A stretch of DNA of 64,000 nucleotides from contig NZ_SMRT01000004.1 of the NCBI RefSeq assembly GCF_004354045.1, forward strand, positions 310,001 through 374,000. Direction: 5' to 3'. Below, piece after piece: positions 7,622-17,454 of this stretch. The notes under the pieces were generated by a model, which was not told where the DNA came from, ran no database searches, and worked only from the letters and a program-made list of their open reading frames with translations. The translations under genes and the position numbers were made by a program. Numbering within the stretch: position 1 is the stretch's first letter; every line of letters begins with the position of its first letter. The DNA comes from Paenibacillus piri (GTDB lineage: Bacteria > Bacillota > Bacilli > Paenibacillales > NBRC-103111).

Positions 7622-9679
7622 CTACTTGATCAGCGAGTTCGTATCGATGATTAATGCGACTTGTCCGTCGCCCAAAATGGTTGCGCCGGAGACGGCAAAC
7701 AAATTCGTCAAATATTTGCCTAACGACTTCAACACGATTTCCTGCTGGCCGATAAACTCATCGACGACAAGGGCCGCGATCCGTTCTCCTTTGCGGATAA
7801 CGACAATCTGCGTCTCTCCTTCAAAATCCCGTGCAGCGCCGGGAACGTCGAACAAGGAGGCAAGCGGTACGAGCGGAATGACGCTGTTGCGGTAATCGAC
7901 CATTCGGTTGCCGTGTACGACCCGGATTTGCTCCTGCTTGACGGCCGCCGTCTCGACGATCGAGGAGAGCGGAATCGCATACTTCTCGTTCCCCAGCCGA
8001 ATCAGCATTGCGGAAATGATCGACAAGGTCAGCGGCAGCTGCACCGTGAACTTGGTGCCGGTGCCAAGCTTGGAGCTGATAAGCACCTTGCCACCCAGGC
8101 TCTCGATTTTCGTTTTAACGACGTCCAGTCCAACACCCCGGCCCGAAAGATCCGATATTTTATCGGCTGTGCTGAAGCCGGAGGCAAAGAGCAGCATGTA
8201 CACGTCCTCATCCGATAACCGGGAAGACTGGTCCTGCGTGACGACGCCCTTTTTAATTGCCGTTCTTAATACGTTGTCGCGGTTAATGCCGCGGCCGTCA
8301 TCCTCGATCTCAATAAAGACGTGGTTGCCGCTATGGTAGGCGCGCAGGTGGATCGTACTCATTTCCGATTTGCCCACCGCAATGCGATCCGCGGTAGGCT
8401 CGACCCCGTGATCCACCGCATTACGCAGCAAGTGAACGAGCGGATCGCCAATTTCGTCGACGACTGTACGGTCCAGCTCCGTGTCGGCGCCGGTTATGAT
8501 CAGATCGACCTTTTTATCCAAAGTTTTCGCCACGTCGCGAATCATCCGCGGAAACCGGTTAAACACCGTGTCGACCGGAACCATTCTAAGCTTCAGCACG
8601 ATACCTTGCAGGTCGCTGCTGACTCTCGTCATATGCTCGACCGTTTCCGTCAGCTCGCTCCTTTTAATTTCGCTTGCCAGCTGTTCCAGACGTACGCGGT
8701 CGATCAATAATTCGCTGAACAGATTCATCAGCGCGTCCAGCCGCTCGATATCGACGCGGATCGTCCGGTTGGCCACCGGAGCGCCGCCCTGCGCGCCGGC
8801 CGGCTTCTTCACTTCCGCCTTATCCGCCGCTGCCGGCGCCGCCGGCGCTGCTGCCGCCGCAATTTCCTGCCGTGCGGCTACCGCTGCGGCCGGAGGCTTC
8901 ATCAGCTCCTCCAGCTTGGCGGAATCAAGCGCGGATACGGCCGCTTTCTCGATTTCCGACACGCTGGCGATCTGCTTCTCCAGGCTGTCTTTATCCGTCG
9001 TCGAGATGAAAAAGACCGAAAACTGCCGGTCGAATCGTTCCTGCTCGATATCCTCTACGGATGGATTGGACTTGATGACCTCCCCGTGCTGTTCCAATAT
9101 ATTGAACACCATATACGCGCGGGCGGCCTTCAGAACGCAGTCCTCGCGTATGCCGACCTCGATATAGAAGACGCTGATGCCCGCCTCGATGGACTGCTGA
9201 ATAATCGAAAGCTGGAACTCATCCAATACTTCCGCGGACGAAGCCGCTTCGCTGCCCGCCGCTGCGCTGGCTGCGGATGCCGCGCCGCTTTTCAGGTAAT
9301 CCCCGGATACAATCGATTTCAGTGCTGCGACAATTTCGCTGACATCCGCTTGACCCGTCCCTCCCTGAATAACATCGTCGACCATGGCCTCCAAGGAATC
9401 CAGACTTTTAAAGATACAGTCAAAAATGAACGGATCCATCGACAGCTTGCCGTTTCTTACCAGGTCCAGCACATTTTCCATTTCATGCGTCAATGAAGCC
9501 AGATCTTCAAAGCCCATCGTCGCCGACATGCCCTTGAGCGTATGCGCAGAACGGAATATGTTATGTACGATACTTACATCCTCCGGGCTGCTTTCAAGAC
9601 TCATCAGATTATCGTTCAATGCCTGCAAATGCTCCCGGGATTCGTCAATAAACATGGATAAATATTGATTCATCTCCAT
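7622..9679 (-). CDS. cheA: Chemotaxis histidine kinase CheA
   Basis: Receptor-controlled kinase that phosphorylates CheY and CheB. 685 residues in the usual order: P1 Hpt domain with phospho-accepting His46 (SAHTLKG), P2 domain (about 160-250), an Ala-rich linker (265-300), P3 dimerisation helices (about 305-370), P4 ATPase domain with N box (LLRNAVDHG), G1 (DDGRGIN) and G2 (GRGVGLDVVK), and a P5 CheW-like domain at the C-terminus. The length is normal for a Bacillus-type CheA. Two linkers are Ala/Pro rich, as expected for flexible hinges. Start at the ATG at 9679 after an AAGGTG box. Confidence 0.98.
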   Translation of the reverse strand: MEMNQYLSMFIDESREHLQALNDNLMSLESSPEDVSIVHNIFRSAHTLKGMSATMGFEDLASLTHEMENVLDLVRNGKLSMDPFIFDCIFKSLDSLEAMVDDVIQGGTGQADVSEIVAALKSIVSGDYLKSGAASAASAAAGSEAASSAEVLDEFQLSIIQQSIEAGISVFYIEVGIREDCVLKAARAYMVFNILEQHGEVIKSNPSVEDIEQERFDRQFSVFFISTTDKDSLEKQIASVSEIEKAAVSALDSAKLEELMKPPAAAVAARQEIAAAAAPAAPAAADKAEVKKPAGAQGGAPVANRTIRVDIERLDALMNLFSELLIDRVRLEQLASEIKRSELTETVEHMTRVSSDLQGIVLKLRMVPVDTVFNRFPRMIRDVAKTLDKKVDLIITGADTELDRTVVDEIGDPLVHLLRNAVDHGVEPTADRIAVGKSEMSTIHLRAYHSGNHVFIEIEDDGRGINRDNVLRTAIKKGVVTQDQSSRLSDEDVYMLLFASGFSTADKISDLSGRGVGLDVVKTKIESLGGKVLISSKLGTGTKFTVQLPLTLSIISAMLIRLGNEKYAIPLSSIVETAAVKQEQIRVVHGNRMVDYRNSVIPLVPLASLFDVPGAARDFEGETQIVVIRKGERIAALVVDEFIGQQEIVLKSLGKYLTNLFAVSGATILGDGQVALIIDTNSLIK

Positions 9680-9733
9680 AACCCCACACCTTTCGCAATG
9701 TAGTTCATCCCTAATGCTGTTCCCTGCATGTGA

Positions 9734-10831
9734 TTAAGTAATGACTGACTGTGCTAGTTTCAGGGCGATTTGCTGCTGCGGCAGCACATGCATCACGCAA
9801 TTCAGCTCGATAGCCGCTCTTGGCATCCCGTATACGATACACGTTTCCTCCGACTCCGCAATCGTCGTCACGGCGCCGGCCTGCCTTAGTGCCTGCATGC
9901 CTTTGGCGCCGTCGGCGCCCATCCCTGTCATTAAGACGACATGGCGTTTTAACTCCTTCAGAGGAAGCATCGATTCGAACAAAATGTCGACCGAAGGCCG
10001 GTGGCCGCCCCTAGGTTGTTCCAGACTCAAATGAATTTTGTAATTGCCGGGACCATTTCTGGCCACCATCATATGAAAACCCCCGGGCGCTATGTAAACA
10101 GTGCCATTTTGGAGGAGCATTCCGTTTTCAGCTTCCACTACGCTCAGTTCGGATACCGAATCGAGACGCTGGGCCAGCGATTTCGTGAAATTAGGCGGCA
10201 TATGCTGCACAACGACGATCGGCGCCGGCAAATGTCCGGGAATATGCGATATGACATGATGCAGCGCCCTCGGTCCACCCGTCGATGTACCGATAGCCAC
10301 CAGCTGGCTCACTTGCGCAGCCAGCTGCTGCCGTATTTCCGCCTTAAGCGGGCGCCGCGCTTTTTCAGGAGCGGGAGCCGGTTTGGCGGCCCTTGCCGAA
10401 AGCAGCGGATTGCCGTGAAGCCTGCTTACATTCGCTTTTACGGCGATCCGAAGCTTCTCCTGAATGACCGCCTTCATTTTATGAATGTCCAATGAGATCG
10501 AGCCGGAAGGCTTGCCGACGAAATCGACCGCGCCTCTTTCAAGCGCCGCAATCGTTTCCATTGCTCCCTCCTGCGTCAAGCTGCTCAGCATCAGCACCGG
10601 CGTAGGCTGCTCCGCCATGATCTGCTTCAACGCATCCAGGCCGTTCATCTCCGGCATTTCGATGTCCATGGTTACGGCATGGGGCTTCAGTTTTTTGACC
10701 AGCTCAACGGCTTCCTTGCCGTTTTTGGCAGTTGCTACGACATGGAAATGCGGATCCTCTGAAATGATGTCCGAAATCATCTTTCGCATAAATACGGAAT
10801 CATCCACCACAAGTACTCCGTAAGGCTGCAT
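9734..10831 (-). CDS. cheB: Receptor methylesterase / response regulator CheB
   Basis: Removes methyl groups from receptor glutamates when phosphorylated by CheA. 365 residues: receiver domain 1-120 with Asp10, Asp11 and phospho-acceptor Asp56 (TMDIEMPEMNG), a linker, and the methylesterase domain from about 172 with catalytic Ser183 (GTSTGGP), His210 (VVQHMPP) and an Asp in MTGMGADG. All key residues are present. GGAGGTG lies just before the ATG. Sits between flhG and cheA. Confidence 0.97.
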   Translation of the reverse strand: MQPYGVLVVDDSVFMRKMISDIISEDPHFHVVATAKNGKEAVELVKKLKPHAVTMDIEMPEMNGLDALKQIMAEQPTPVLMLSSLTQEGAMETIAALERGAVDFVGKPSGSISLDIHKMKAVIQEKLRIAVKANVSRLHGNPLLSARAAKPAPAPEKARRPLKAEIRQQLAAQVSQLVAIGTSTGGPRALHHVISHIPGHLPAPIVVVQHMPPNFTKSLAQRLDSVSELSVVEAENGMLLQNGTVYIAPGGFHMMVARNGPGNYKIHLSLEQPRGGHRPSVDILFESMLPLKELKRHVVLMTGMGADGAKGMQALRQAGAVTTIAESEETCIVYGMPRAAIELNCVMHVLPQQQIALKLAQSVIT

Positions 10832-10876
10832 AACCTTATCACCTCCAGGTTGTCTATTATATTTGGCAAGAGGCTG

Positions 10877-11752
10877 CTATTGCTTAAGAAGCTTGATCAT
10901 CCTCGACAAAAATCCTTTGACTGCCCCGGCTTCGTTATCCGTCGGTGTTTGTCTGGCAATAAAATCATCCGTCAGCTTGTCTATCGCTTGGGAAGCTGCG
11001 CAGGACGGATATTCGATTGTAAAGGGAACCTGTTTCTTTACCGCTTTCGAAACGCTGCCGTCGTCGGCAACGTAGCCTAATGTCGGAATGTCCAGCTGCA
11101 GAAACTGTTTGGCCACCATACTGATTTTATCGGCCGTCTGCTTGCCTTCCTTCCAATCCGTCGCCCGGTTGACGACGAGCCGGAACCTCACCTGCTTATC
11201 CATTGAGCTGACCATCTTGATAATGGCGTACGCATCCGTAATCGATGTCGGTTCCGGTGTCGTGACGACAATCGTTTCTTCCGCGGCCAGAATGAATTTT
11301 AACGTCTCTTTGGACAGCCCGGCGCCCGTATCGAAAATGATAAAATCGACGGAACCGTTTAATTGGCTGACCTGTTCGGCGAAATCGTCCAACTGCTCCT
11401 CCGTCAACCGGATCAAATCCTGAAAACCCGAGCCTCCCGCAATAAATTTCAGCTCGTTGTACCCGGTTTGCACAATTTCCCAGATGGTCTTCTCTTTTTT
11501 GAGCAGATGATACAAATTGTATTTGGCCGTGATGCCCATCAGCACGTCAATATTGGCCAAGCCGATATCCGCGTCGAACACGAGCACCTTATACCCTTTT
11601 TTTTGCAGCGTGAGCGCAAAATTCAAGGTAAAATTGGATTTGCCCACGCCGCCTTTGCCGCTAGTTACCGTAATAATGCGCGTCGCTTTGGACGGCGGCT
11701 GGCTTTGCTGGTTCGAAACAAGATCGCGAAGTCCTTGCGCCTGATCATTCAT
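10877..11752 (-). CDS. flhG: Flagellar number regulator FlhG (MinD/ParA-like ATPase, YlxH)
   Basis: Controls number and placement of flagella by acting on the GTPase FlhF and on C-ring assembly. 291 residues of the MinD/ParA type: deviant Walker A with the signature lysine (SGKGGVGKSN, about 31-40), VFDADIGLANID after it, and a DTGAG Walker B region. The N-terminal segment (LRDLVSNQQ) matches the conserved DQAxxLR activator motif that stimulates FlhF. The C-terminal helix ending in RMIKLLKQ is probably the membrane-binding helix. Overlaps flhF by 8 bases, as expected for an interacting pair. Confidence 0.94.
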   Translation of the reverse strand: MNDQAQGLRDLVSNQQSQPPSKATRIITVTSGKGGVGKSNFTLNFALTLQKKGYKVLVFDADIGLANIDVLMGITAKYNLYHLLKKEKTIWEIVQTGYNELKFIAGGSGFQDLIRLTEEQLDDFAEQVSQLNGSVDFIIFDTGAGLSKETLKFILAAEETIVVTTPEPTSITDAYAIIKMVSSMDKQVRFRLVVNRATDWKEGKQTADKISMVAKQFLQLDIPTLGYVADDGSVSKAVKKQVPFTIEYPSCAASQAIDKLTDDFIARQTPTDNEAGAVKGFLSRMIKLLKQ

Positions 11753-13157
11753 CTTTGCGGGCCCCCAATATCAGGTCGATGATGTGGTGCTCAGCCAATT
11801 CGGTAATGTCATCCGGCACGCTTTGCCCGTTGGTCACATAAGAAAGCTGAAGCTTAAAATCATGGACCAGATTGACAATCGGGCCAAGCGATTCGGTTTC
11901 ATCCATTTTCGTAAATAACACCTTGTCCAGCTTAAATTTGGAAAAGTTTTCGGTAATCGCCTTCATATCCTTATATTTGGTTGTCAGGCTCATGACCAGA
12001 AACGTTTCGCTCTTGCCCTGCGAGTTCAGCAGCGCGTTCAGCTCCGAGACATACATCTCATTGCGGTAATTGCGGCCTGCCGTATCCATGAAGATCAAAT
12101 CCCGGTCCTTCAGCTGCTCGTAGGCTTTGGATAAATCCTGCGGCGAAAACACTACCTCGAGCGGCACGTTCAAAATCGTCGCGTACGTTTTCAGCTGTTC
12201 CACTGCCGCAATCCGGTACGTGTCCGAAGTGATGAAGCCGACCTTGCGGTTATACTTGAGCACCTGCTCGGCGGCCAGCTTGGCGATCGTCGTCGTTTTC
12301 CCGACACCGGTAGGCCCGACAAAATGCACGACTCTTGTATCGGGTGACATTTGTTTCGATTCGCCGATGGTGAACAGGTCCAGCAGTCGCGAACGGATCG
12401 ATGCCCGGGCGGATTCCTCCGTCAATTCGGTCCCTTCCGCCTTGGCTTCCTCCGCCACCCCGGCAACAATATCCTGCACCAGCAGCGGATCGAGCTCCTG
12501 CTCGAGCAGCCGCTGCTGCAGCTCCGCCAATACCGGAGCGACAGGAGATTGCTGCAGCGTTTGGGCCGACAGCTTGTGCATAAGCTCCTTCATCTGTTTA
12601 ATTTCATCCAGCAGCACATCTTCCTTAGGGTTCGCCCTATCCGAAGCTGTCCCGGCCGCAGCCGGTTCAGCCTTGACGGACGCGGCCGGAGGCACAAACG
12701 CGGATGCGGCCGCAACCTCCGGAATCACGACATCGGGCACCTCCGGGAAAGACAGCGCCGCAGCCGATGTCCCCGGATCAGGATGCTTGGGTGTCACAGC
12801 AGCGGCCATGACGGGCCGGGCATACGCTTGCTGCGCAACTTGCAGCGACCCGTAGGCCGCTTTCGGCAGTTCGCGCTGCTGCGGTTCGGCCCGCTTATGC
12901 GCCAGCGGCTGAACATGGGCGGCAGCTTGCGGCATAGCCGGCTGAAGCTTGGTCTGAACCGGGCCCGGCTGGCCCGCAGGGGCTGCAGATTGATCGGTAG
13001 CTGCGATCACTTCGATCTTCTTTTTTGAAAACATGCCCAGAAAGCCGCCGGAGCGTATTTCCTTCGTATTTAAAATAACGGCATCCTTGCCCAAATCCGT
13101 TCTGATCTTTTGCAAAGCATCCGGCATCGAGTCGACCACATAGCGCTTCACTCTCAT
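11745..13157 (-). CDS. flhF: Flagellar placement GTPase FlhF (SRP family)
   Basis: Signal-recognition-particle-type GTPase that marks the assembly site of flagella. 470 residues: B domain at the start (VKRYVVDSMPDALQKIRTDL), a long Ala/Pro/Gln-rich variable region (about 65-175), and an NG domain with P-loop [42 protein letters not shown] and the LFTKMDETES nucleotide-specificity loop. FtsY and Ffh, the other two members of the family, are also in this window. Overlaps flhA by 4 bases and flhG by 8. Confidence 0.96.
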   Translation of the reverse strand: MRVKRYVVDSMPDALQKIRTDLGKDAVILNTKEIRSGGFLGMFSKKKIEVIAATDQSAAPAGQPGPVQTKLQPAMPQAAAHVQPLAHKRAEPQQRELPKAAYGSLQVAQQAYARPVMAAAVTPKHPDPGTSAAALSFPEVPDVVIPEVAAASAFVPPAASVKAEPAAAGTASDRANPKEDVLLDEIKQMKELMHKLSAQTLQQSPVAPVLAELQQRLLEQELDPLLVQDIVAGVAEEAKAEGTELTEESARASIRSRLLDLFTIGESKQMSPDTRVVHFVGPTGVGKTTTIAKLAAEQVLKYNRKVGFITSDTYRIAAVEQLKTYATILNVPLEVVFSPQDLSKAYEQLKDRDLIFMDTAGRNYRNEMYVSELNALLNSQGKSETFLVMSLTTKYKDMKAITENFSKFKLDKVLFTKMDETESLGPIVNLVHDFKLQLSYVTNGQSVPDDITELAEHHIIDLILGARKDE

Positions 13158-15187
13158 AAATTAACAACCCCCATGCTTTGAATTTCAACGTTGGGTTCGA
13201 GCTCGCTGTAGGAAAGTACCGGAATATCCTGCATTGTGCGCTCCAGCAGCTGTCTTAAGTACATCCGGATCGTCGGAGACGTTAACACGATCGGCTGCTG
13301 GCCGGCTTGGACCAGCTTCGTTACCTGATCCGTAATTCGCTGATAGATCGCCTGCGTCGAGCCCGGATCGAGCGCAAGGTAGCTGCCTTGCTCCGATTGC
13401 TGCACCGACTCGGCAATTTTTTTCTCCAACGTCGGACCGACCGTAATGACCTTCAACGATTCTCCGTGCCCCGCAAACTGCTGCGTAATTTGTCTCGATA
13501 GGGCTTGCCGCACATATTCGGTCAAAATTTCAGGGTCCTTCGTATAGGTTCCGTAATCGGCCAATGTTTCCAAAATGGTCACTAAATCGCGAACCGATAT
13601 TTTTTCTTTCAACAGCTTGACGAGCACCTTCTGCACATCACCTGTAGACAGCACGTTCGGGATCAAATCGTCGACCAGTACAGGGTAGCTTTCCTTGACA
13701 TTTTCGACCAACGCTCTTGTTTCCTGACGGCCCAACAGCTCATGGGCATGCTTCTTGATAATTTCCGTCAGATGGGTCGCCACGACCGAAGGCGGGTCGA
13801 CCACGGTGTATCCGGACAGCTCGGCCCGTTCTTTCATAACCTCGTCGATCCACAGTGCCGGAAGACCGAAGGCCGGCTCCAGCGTATCAATTCCCGTGAT
13901 GGAATCGTCGTCGATCCCCGGGCTCATCGCCAAGTAATGATTCAATATAAGCTCGCCGCGCGCAACGGTGTTGCCTTTAATTTTAATCACATATTCATTC
14001 GGCTTCAGCTGAATGTTATCGCGGATTCGGATAACCGGAACGACAATCCCGAGCTCCAGCGCGCATTGTCGACGGATGAGAATAATCCGGTCCAGTAAAT
14101 CCCCGCCCTGTTGTACGTCCGCCAGCGGAATCAAACCGTACCCGAACTCGAATTCGATCGGATCGATCTGCAGCAGGCTGATGACGCTTTCGGGGCTGCG
14201 CACCTCTTCAATCTGCTGCTCTTCTTCCAGTTGTTCGTCCTGCGCCTGCCGCTTAACCAGGTTTTTCTGCATTTTCATGGCGGCAAATGTAAGCACGGCG
14301 GCGATCGGCAATGTCGTGATCAGGTGAATCGGAGTGAAGATGCCGAGCAAAGTAATCGTACCGGCTACAATATAAAGCAGCTTCGGATAGGACAGCAGCT
14401 GACGGGTCAAATCATGCGCCAGATTTCCTTCCGAGGAAGCCCGGGTTACGATCAAGCCGGCGGCAGTCGAAATGAGCAGAGCCGGAATTTGGCTGACCAG
14501 CCCGTCGCCGATCGTCATAATGGAATATAAATTGCCGGCTTCCTGGATCGACATCCCTTTCATCGTCATTCCGATAATCAGGCCGCCCAAAATGTTAATG
14601 ATCAAAATAATAATGCCGGCGATGGCGTCCCCTTTTACGAATTTACTGGCGCCATCCATCGCTCCATAAAAGTCGGCTTCATTGGAAATTTTTTCACGGC
14701 GTTGTCTCGCCTGCTGCTCATTGATCAAGCCTGCGTTCAAATCGGCGTCGATCGCCATCTGCTTGCCGGGCATCGCATCCAGCGTAAAGCGGGCGGCAAC
14801 TTCGGCAACGCGCTCAGAACCTTTGGTAATAACGATAAATTGTACGATAACCAGGATAATAAATACGACAAAACCGACTACGATGTTCCCCTGGGCAACA
14901 AAAGAACCAAAGGTTTTGACCACATTACCGGCATCGGCGTTAGCCAAAATGTTTCGGGTTGTCGACACGTTCAAGGCAAGCCTGAACAAGGTCGTGATCA
15001 GCAGCAGGGATGGAAATATGGAAAATTGCAGCGCCTCCTGCGTATTCATCGCCACCAAAATGATGATTAGCGCTACAGATATATTAATAATCAACAGGAC
15101 GTCGATCAGCCAGAGCGGTATCGGAACGACCATCATCAGAACGATGCCGATCACGCCGATCAGTACGACCAGATCCTTTACTCTCAT
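13154..15187 (-). CDS. flhA: Flagellar export gate protein FlhA
   Basis: Main membrane component of the flagellar type III export gate; its cytoplasmic domain docks chaperone-substrate complexes. 677 residues: membrane segments within 1-310, the conserved FHIPEP-type region (DAMPGKQMAIDADLNAG, about 145-165), and a cytoplasmic domain from about 330 onward. Length and order are typical. AAGGAGG precedes the ATG. Lies between flhB and flhF. Confidence 0.97.
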   Translation of the reverse strand: MRVKDLVVLIGVIGIVLMMVVPIPLWLIDVLLIINISVALIIILVAMNTQEALQFSIFPSLLLITTLFRLALNVSTTRNILANADAGNVVKTFGSFVAQGNIVVGFVVFIILVIVQFIVITKGSERVAEVAARFTLDAMPGKQMAIDADLNAGLINEQQARQRREKISNEADFYGAMDGASKFVKGDAIAGIIILIINILGGLIIGMTMKGMSIQEAGNLYSIMTIGDGLVSQIPALLISTAAGLIVTRASSEGNLAHDLTRQLLSYPKLLYIVAGTITLLGIFTPIHLITTLPIAAVLTFAAMKMQKNLVKRQAQDEQLEEEQQIEEVRSPESVISLLQIDPIEFEFGYGLIPLADVQQGGDLLDRIILIRRQCALELGIVVPVIRIRDNIQLKPNEYVIKIKGNTVARGELILNHYLAMSPGIDDDSITGIDTLEPAFGLPALWIDEVMKERAELSGYTVVDPPSVVATHLTEIIKKHAHELLGRQETRALVENVKESYPVLVDDLIPNVLSTGDVQKVLVKLLKEKISVRDLVTILETLADYGTYTKDPEILTEYVRQALSRQITQQFAGHGESLKVITVGPTLEKKIAESVQQSEQGSYLALDPGSTQAIYQRITDQVTKLVQAGQQPIVLTSPTIRMYLRQLLERTMQDIPVLSYSELEPNVEIQSMGVVNL

Positions 15188-15210
15188 TGCAGGTATCCTC
15201 CTTTCCCGGT

Positions 15211-16302
15211 TTAATTCGCTTTTCCTTTCACCTTATACACATAAGCGAGCACTTCGGCGACGGCTTGGAACAGATCGGCCGGGATCGCTTCGCCGATATC
15301 CACCTTGGCATATAACGCCCGGGCCAGCGGCTTGTTCTCCATCGTAATAATCCGGTTTTCTTTGGCGATTTGCTTGATCTTCAGCGCGATATAATCGGTT
15401 CCTTTGGCCAGCACGGTTGGCGCCTGCATGTTTTGGGCGTCGTACCGAAGAGCTACGGCATAGTGAGTCGGGTTGGTAATGACCACATCCGCCTTCGGCA
15501 CTTCCTGCATCATACGCTGCATGGCCATCCGGCGCTGCTTTTCGCGAATCTTCGATTTGATTAACGGGTCGCCCTCCGTCTTTTTATACTCGTCCTTAAT
15601 ATCCTGCTTGGACATGCGGAGCTTCTTCTCGAACTCGTACTTTTGATACATATAATCGAACAGGGCAAGTACGATGAGAATGAGACCTATTTTGACGCCC
15701 AGCTTGAGCGATACGGACGAGGCGAAGACGAATATGCTGTCGAGCGGAAGTCTGGCCAAGTCCATCAGGTGGCTCTTCTCCGCCCAAAGGGTCGAATATA
15801 CCACATAGCCGATAATCGACATTTTGAGCACCGACTTCAAAAAATCGGCAACCGTCCGCATCGAAAAAATATTTTTCGCGCCCTGAATCGGGTTCAGCTT
15901 GCTGAACTTCATTTTCAACGGATCGCCTGTCATAAGGAAACCGATCTGCAAATAGTTGCCGAATATGGCCGTTATGACCGTAATCAATAGAATCGGCGCC
16001 AACAACAGGAGGCTCTGCAGCAGCAGCTGATTGAACAGCGACCCGACATTTTCCATCGACAAATTCATCAGCAAGTAATCGTTAAAAATGGAACGAAACA
16101 GCTGCATCAAATGTTCTTTAAAATAGCCGCCGAACAAGTAGAACGACAAAAATGCGAAAAACAGGATAAAGGCAGCCGGCAGCTCCATGCTCTTGGCCAC
16201 TTCTCCCTTTTCTCTTGATTCCTGCCGTTTTTTGGGAGTAGCCGGTTCTGTTTTCTCACCTGCGAACATTTGTAAATCCAGCTGCAATCGAATACGTTCC
16301 AC
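15211..16302 (-). CDS. flhB: Flagellar export switch protein FlhB
   Basis: Switches export from rod/hook to filament substrates after self-cleavage. 363 residues: N-terminal cytoplasmic segment (TEPATPKKRQESREKGEV), four membrane segments (about 43-220), and a C-terminal domain with the autocleavage motif NPTH at 277-280. The start is GTG at 16302, seven bases after GGAGG. A stand-alone paralogue of its C-terminal domain is encoded at 47229-47525. Confidence 0.97.
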   Translation of the reverse strand: MERIRLQLDLQMFAGEKTEPATPKKRQESREKGEVAKSMELPAAFILFFAFLSFYLFGGYFKEHLMQLFRSIFNDYLLMNLSMENVGSLFNQLLLQSLLLLAPILLITVITAIFGNYLQIGFLMTGDPLKMKFSKLNPIQGAKNIFSMRTVADFLKSVLKMSIIGYVVYSTLWAEKSHLMDLARLPLDSIFVFASSVSLKLGVKIGLILIVLALFDYMYQKYEFEKKLRMSKQDIKDEYKKTEGDPLIKSKIREKQRRMAMQRMMQEVPKADVVITNPTHYAVALRYDAQNMQAPTVLAKGTDYIALKIKQIAKENRIITMENKPLARALYAKVDIGEAIPADLFQAVAEVLAYVYKVKGKAN

Positions 16303-16317
16303 ACCCAGTCCTCCCGG

Positions 16318-17097
16318 TTAGCTTGCAAATAAAGCGAAAAACTTTTGCAGATGGTCAAGCATTGTAACAAAAGCATCTTTAAACACATCATGATAAGCCG
16401 GGAATAACAAAATGAGCAGCATAAACCCGATTAACATTTTAAGCGGGACGCCTATAACGAAAATGTTGAACTGCGGCGCGACCCGGGCCAGCAAGCCAAG
16501 TCCGAGATCCGTTAAAAACAGCGCTGCTATGATGGGCGATGCCATTTGAAAGCTGACCGCAAATACGGTTGAAAACGACTTCAGCAAAAACTCGGAAATT
16601 TGGCCGCTGTACATGCGTGCAAACATATCGTTGGACAGCGGAATCCATTGATAGCTTTCCATAATCGCTTTTAACAGTAAATGATGTCCGTTTAACGAAA
16701 TAAACAGCAGCATCGCAATCATATATTTCAGATTCCCGATAATGGGGCTTGAGGCCCCCGTCATCGGATCAATCACGTTGGCGATTCCGAAGCCGACCTG
16801 AATGTCGATGAATGAACCGGCAATCTGTACGATCGTAAAAAACATATAAGCTACGAAGCCCAGGCAGATCCCCACGAGAATTTCCCGAATGATGGATAAC
16901 ACATAAAGCGAATCGAAAGATACCGGCATCGAAACGCCCATAACGGTATAAGCCATCAAGGTAACAAAAAATGCGATCCCGATTTTAAAGTGAGCCGGGA
17001 CGTTTTTAGCCGAAAAGACCGGAACGACAACAAAAAACGAGGCAATCCGACAAAAGAAAAGCATGAAGCCGGGTAAAAACTGACTTATCCAATCCAT
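16318..17097 (-). CDS. fliR: Flagellar export gate protein FliR
   Basis: Part of the FliPQR export pore at the centre of the basal body. 259 residues, strongly hydrophobic with about six membrane segments; opening MDWISQFLPGFMLFFCRIAS and the segment FVAYMFFTIVQIAGSFIDIQ with VGFGIANVIDP are FliR hallmarks. Sits between fliQ and flhB, 15 bases from the latter. Not fused to FlhB, unlike in some clostridia. Confidence 0.95.
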   Translation of the reverse strand: MDWISQFLPGFMLFFCRIASFFVVVPVFSAKNVPAHFKIGIAFFVTLMAYTVMGVSMPVSFDSLYVLSIIREILVGICLGFVAYMFFTIVQIAGSFIDIQVGFGIANVIDPMTGASSPIIGNLKYMIAMLLFISLNGHHLLLKAIMESYQWIPLSNDMFARMYSGQISEFLLKSFSTVFAVSFQMASPIIAALFLTDLGLGLLARVAPQFNIFVIGVPLKMLIGFMLLILLFPAYHDVFKDAFVTMLDHLQKFFALFAS

Positions 17098-17108
17098 TCA
17101 CCCACAAC

Positions 17109-17378
17109 CTAGCCGATAAATTTGTGAAGATTATTCAACAGGTTATAAGTAAAATCAACCAATGTCGTCAGTATCCAGGGTCCGAAAGCCAATACCGTTA
17201 ACAGCACGGCAACAATTTTCGGGACGAAAGCGAGCGTCTGCTCCTGGATCTGAGTCGTTGCCTGAAATATACTGATGATCAAGCCGACCGCCAAAGCGAG
17301 CACCAGCATAGGCGCGCTGGCTTTAAGGACCGTGTACACGGCCTCGCCGGCCAAATGAATGACGAACTCGGAACTCAC
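17109..17378 (-). CDS. fliQ: Flagellar export gate protein FliQ
   Basis: Small component of the FliPQR pore. 89 residues with two membrane helices (about 16-38 and 50-74) and the conserved SIFQATTQIQEQTLAFVPKI loop between them. The start is GTG at 17378, eight bases after AGGAG. The 76-base gap to fliP holds a weak hairpin (CCGATACTT/AAGTCGG) followed by TTTT, possibly modulating downstream expression. Confidence 0.95.
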   Translation of the reverse strand: MSSEFVIHLAGEAVYTVLKASAPMLVLALAVGLIISIFQATTQIQEQTLAFVPKIVAVLLTVLAFGPWILTTLVDFTYNLLNNLHKFIG

Positions 17379-17454
17379 GTGCTATTCTCCTCCTGCATCG
17401 GTCGGCGTACCTGATTGTTTAGTCGAGGTAAAACCGACTTCGTAAGTATCGGTC

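Noticed and set aside
8481..9167. 228-codon plus-strand frame
   Set aside because: Antisense to cheA, which has complete domains and correct reading frame.
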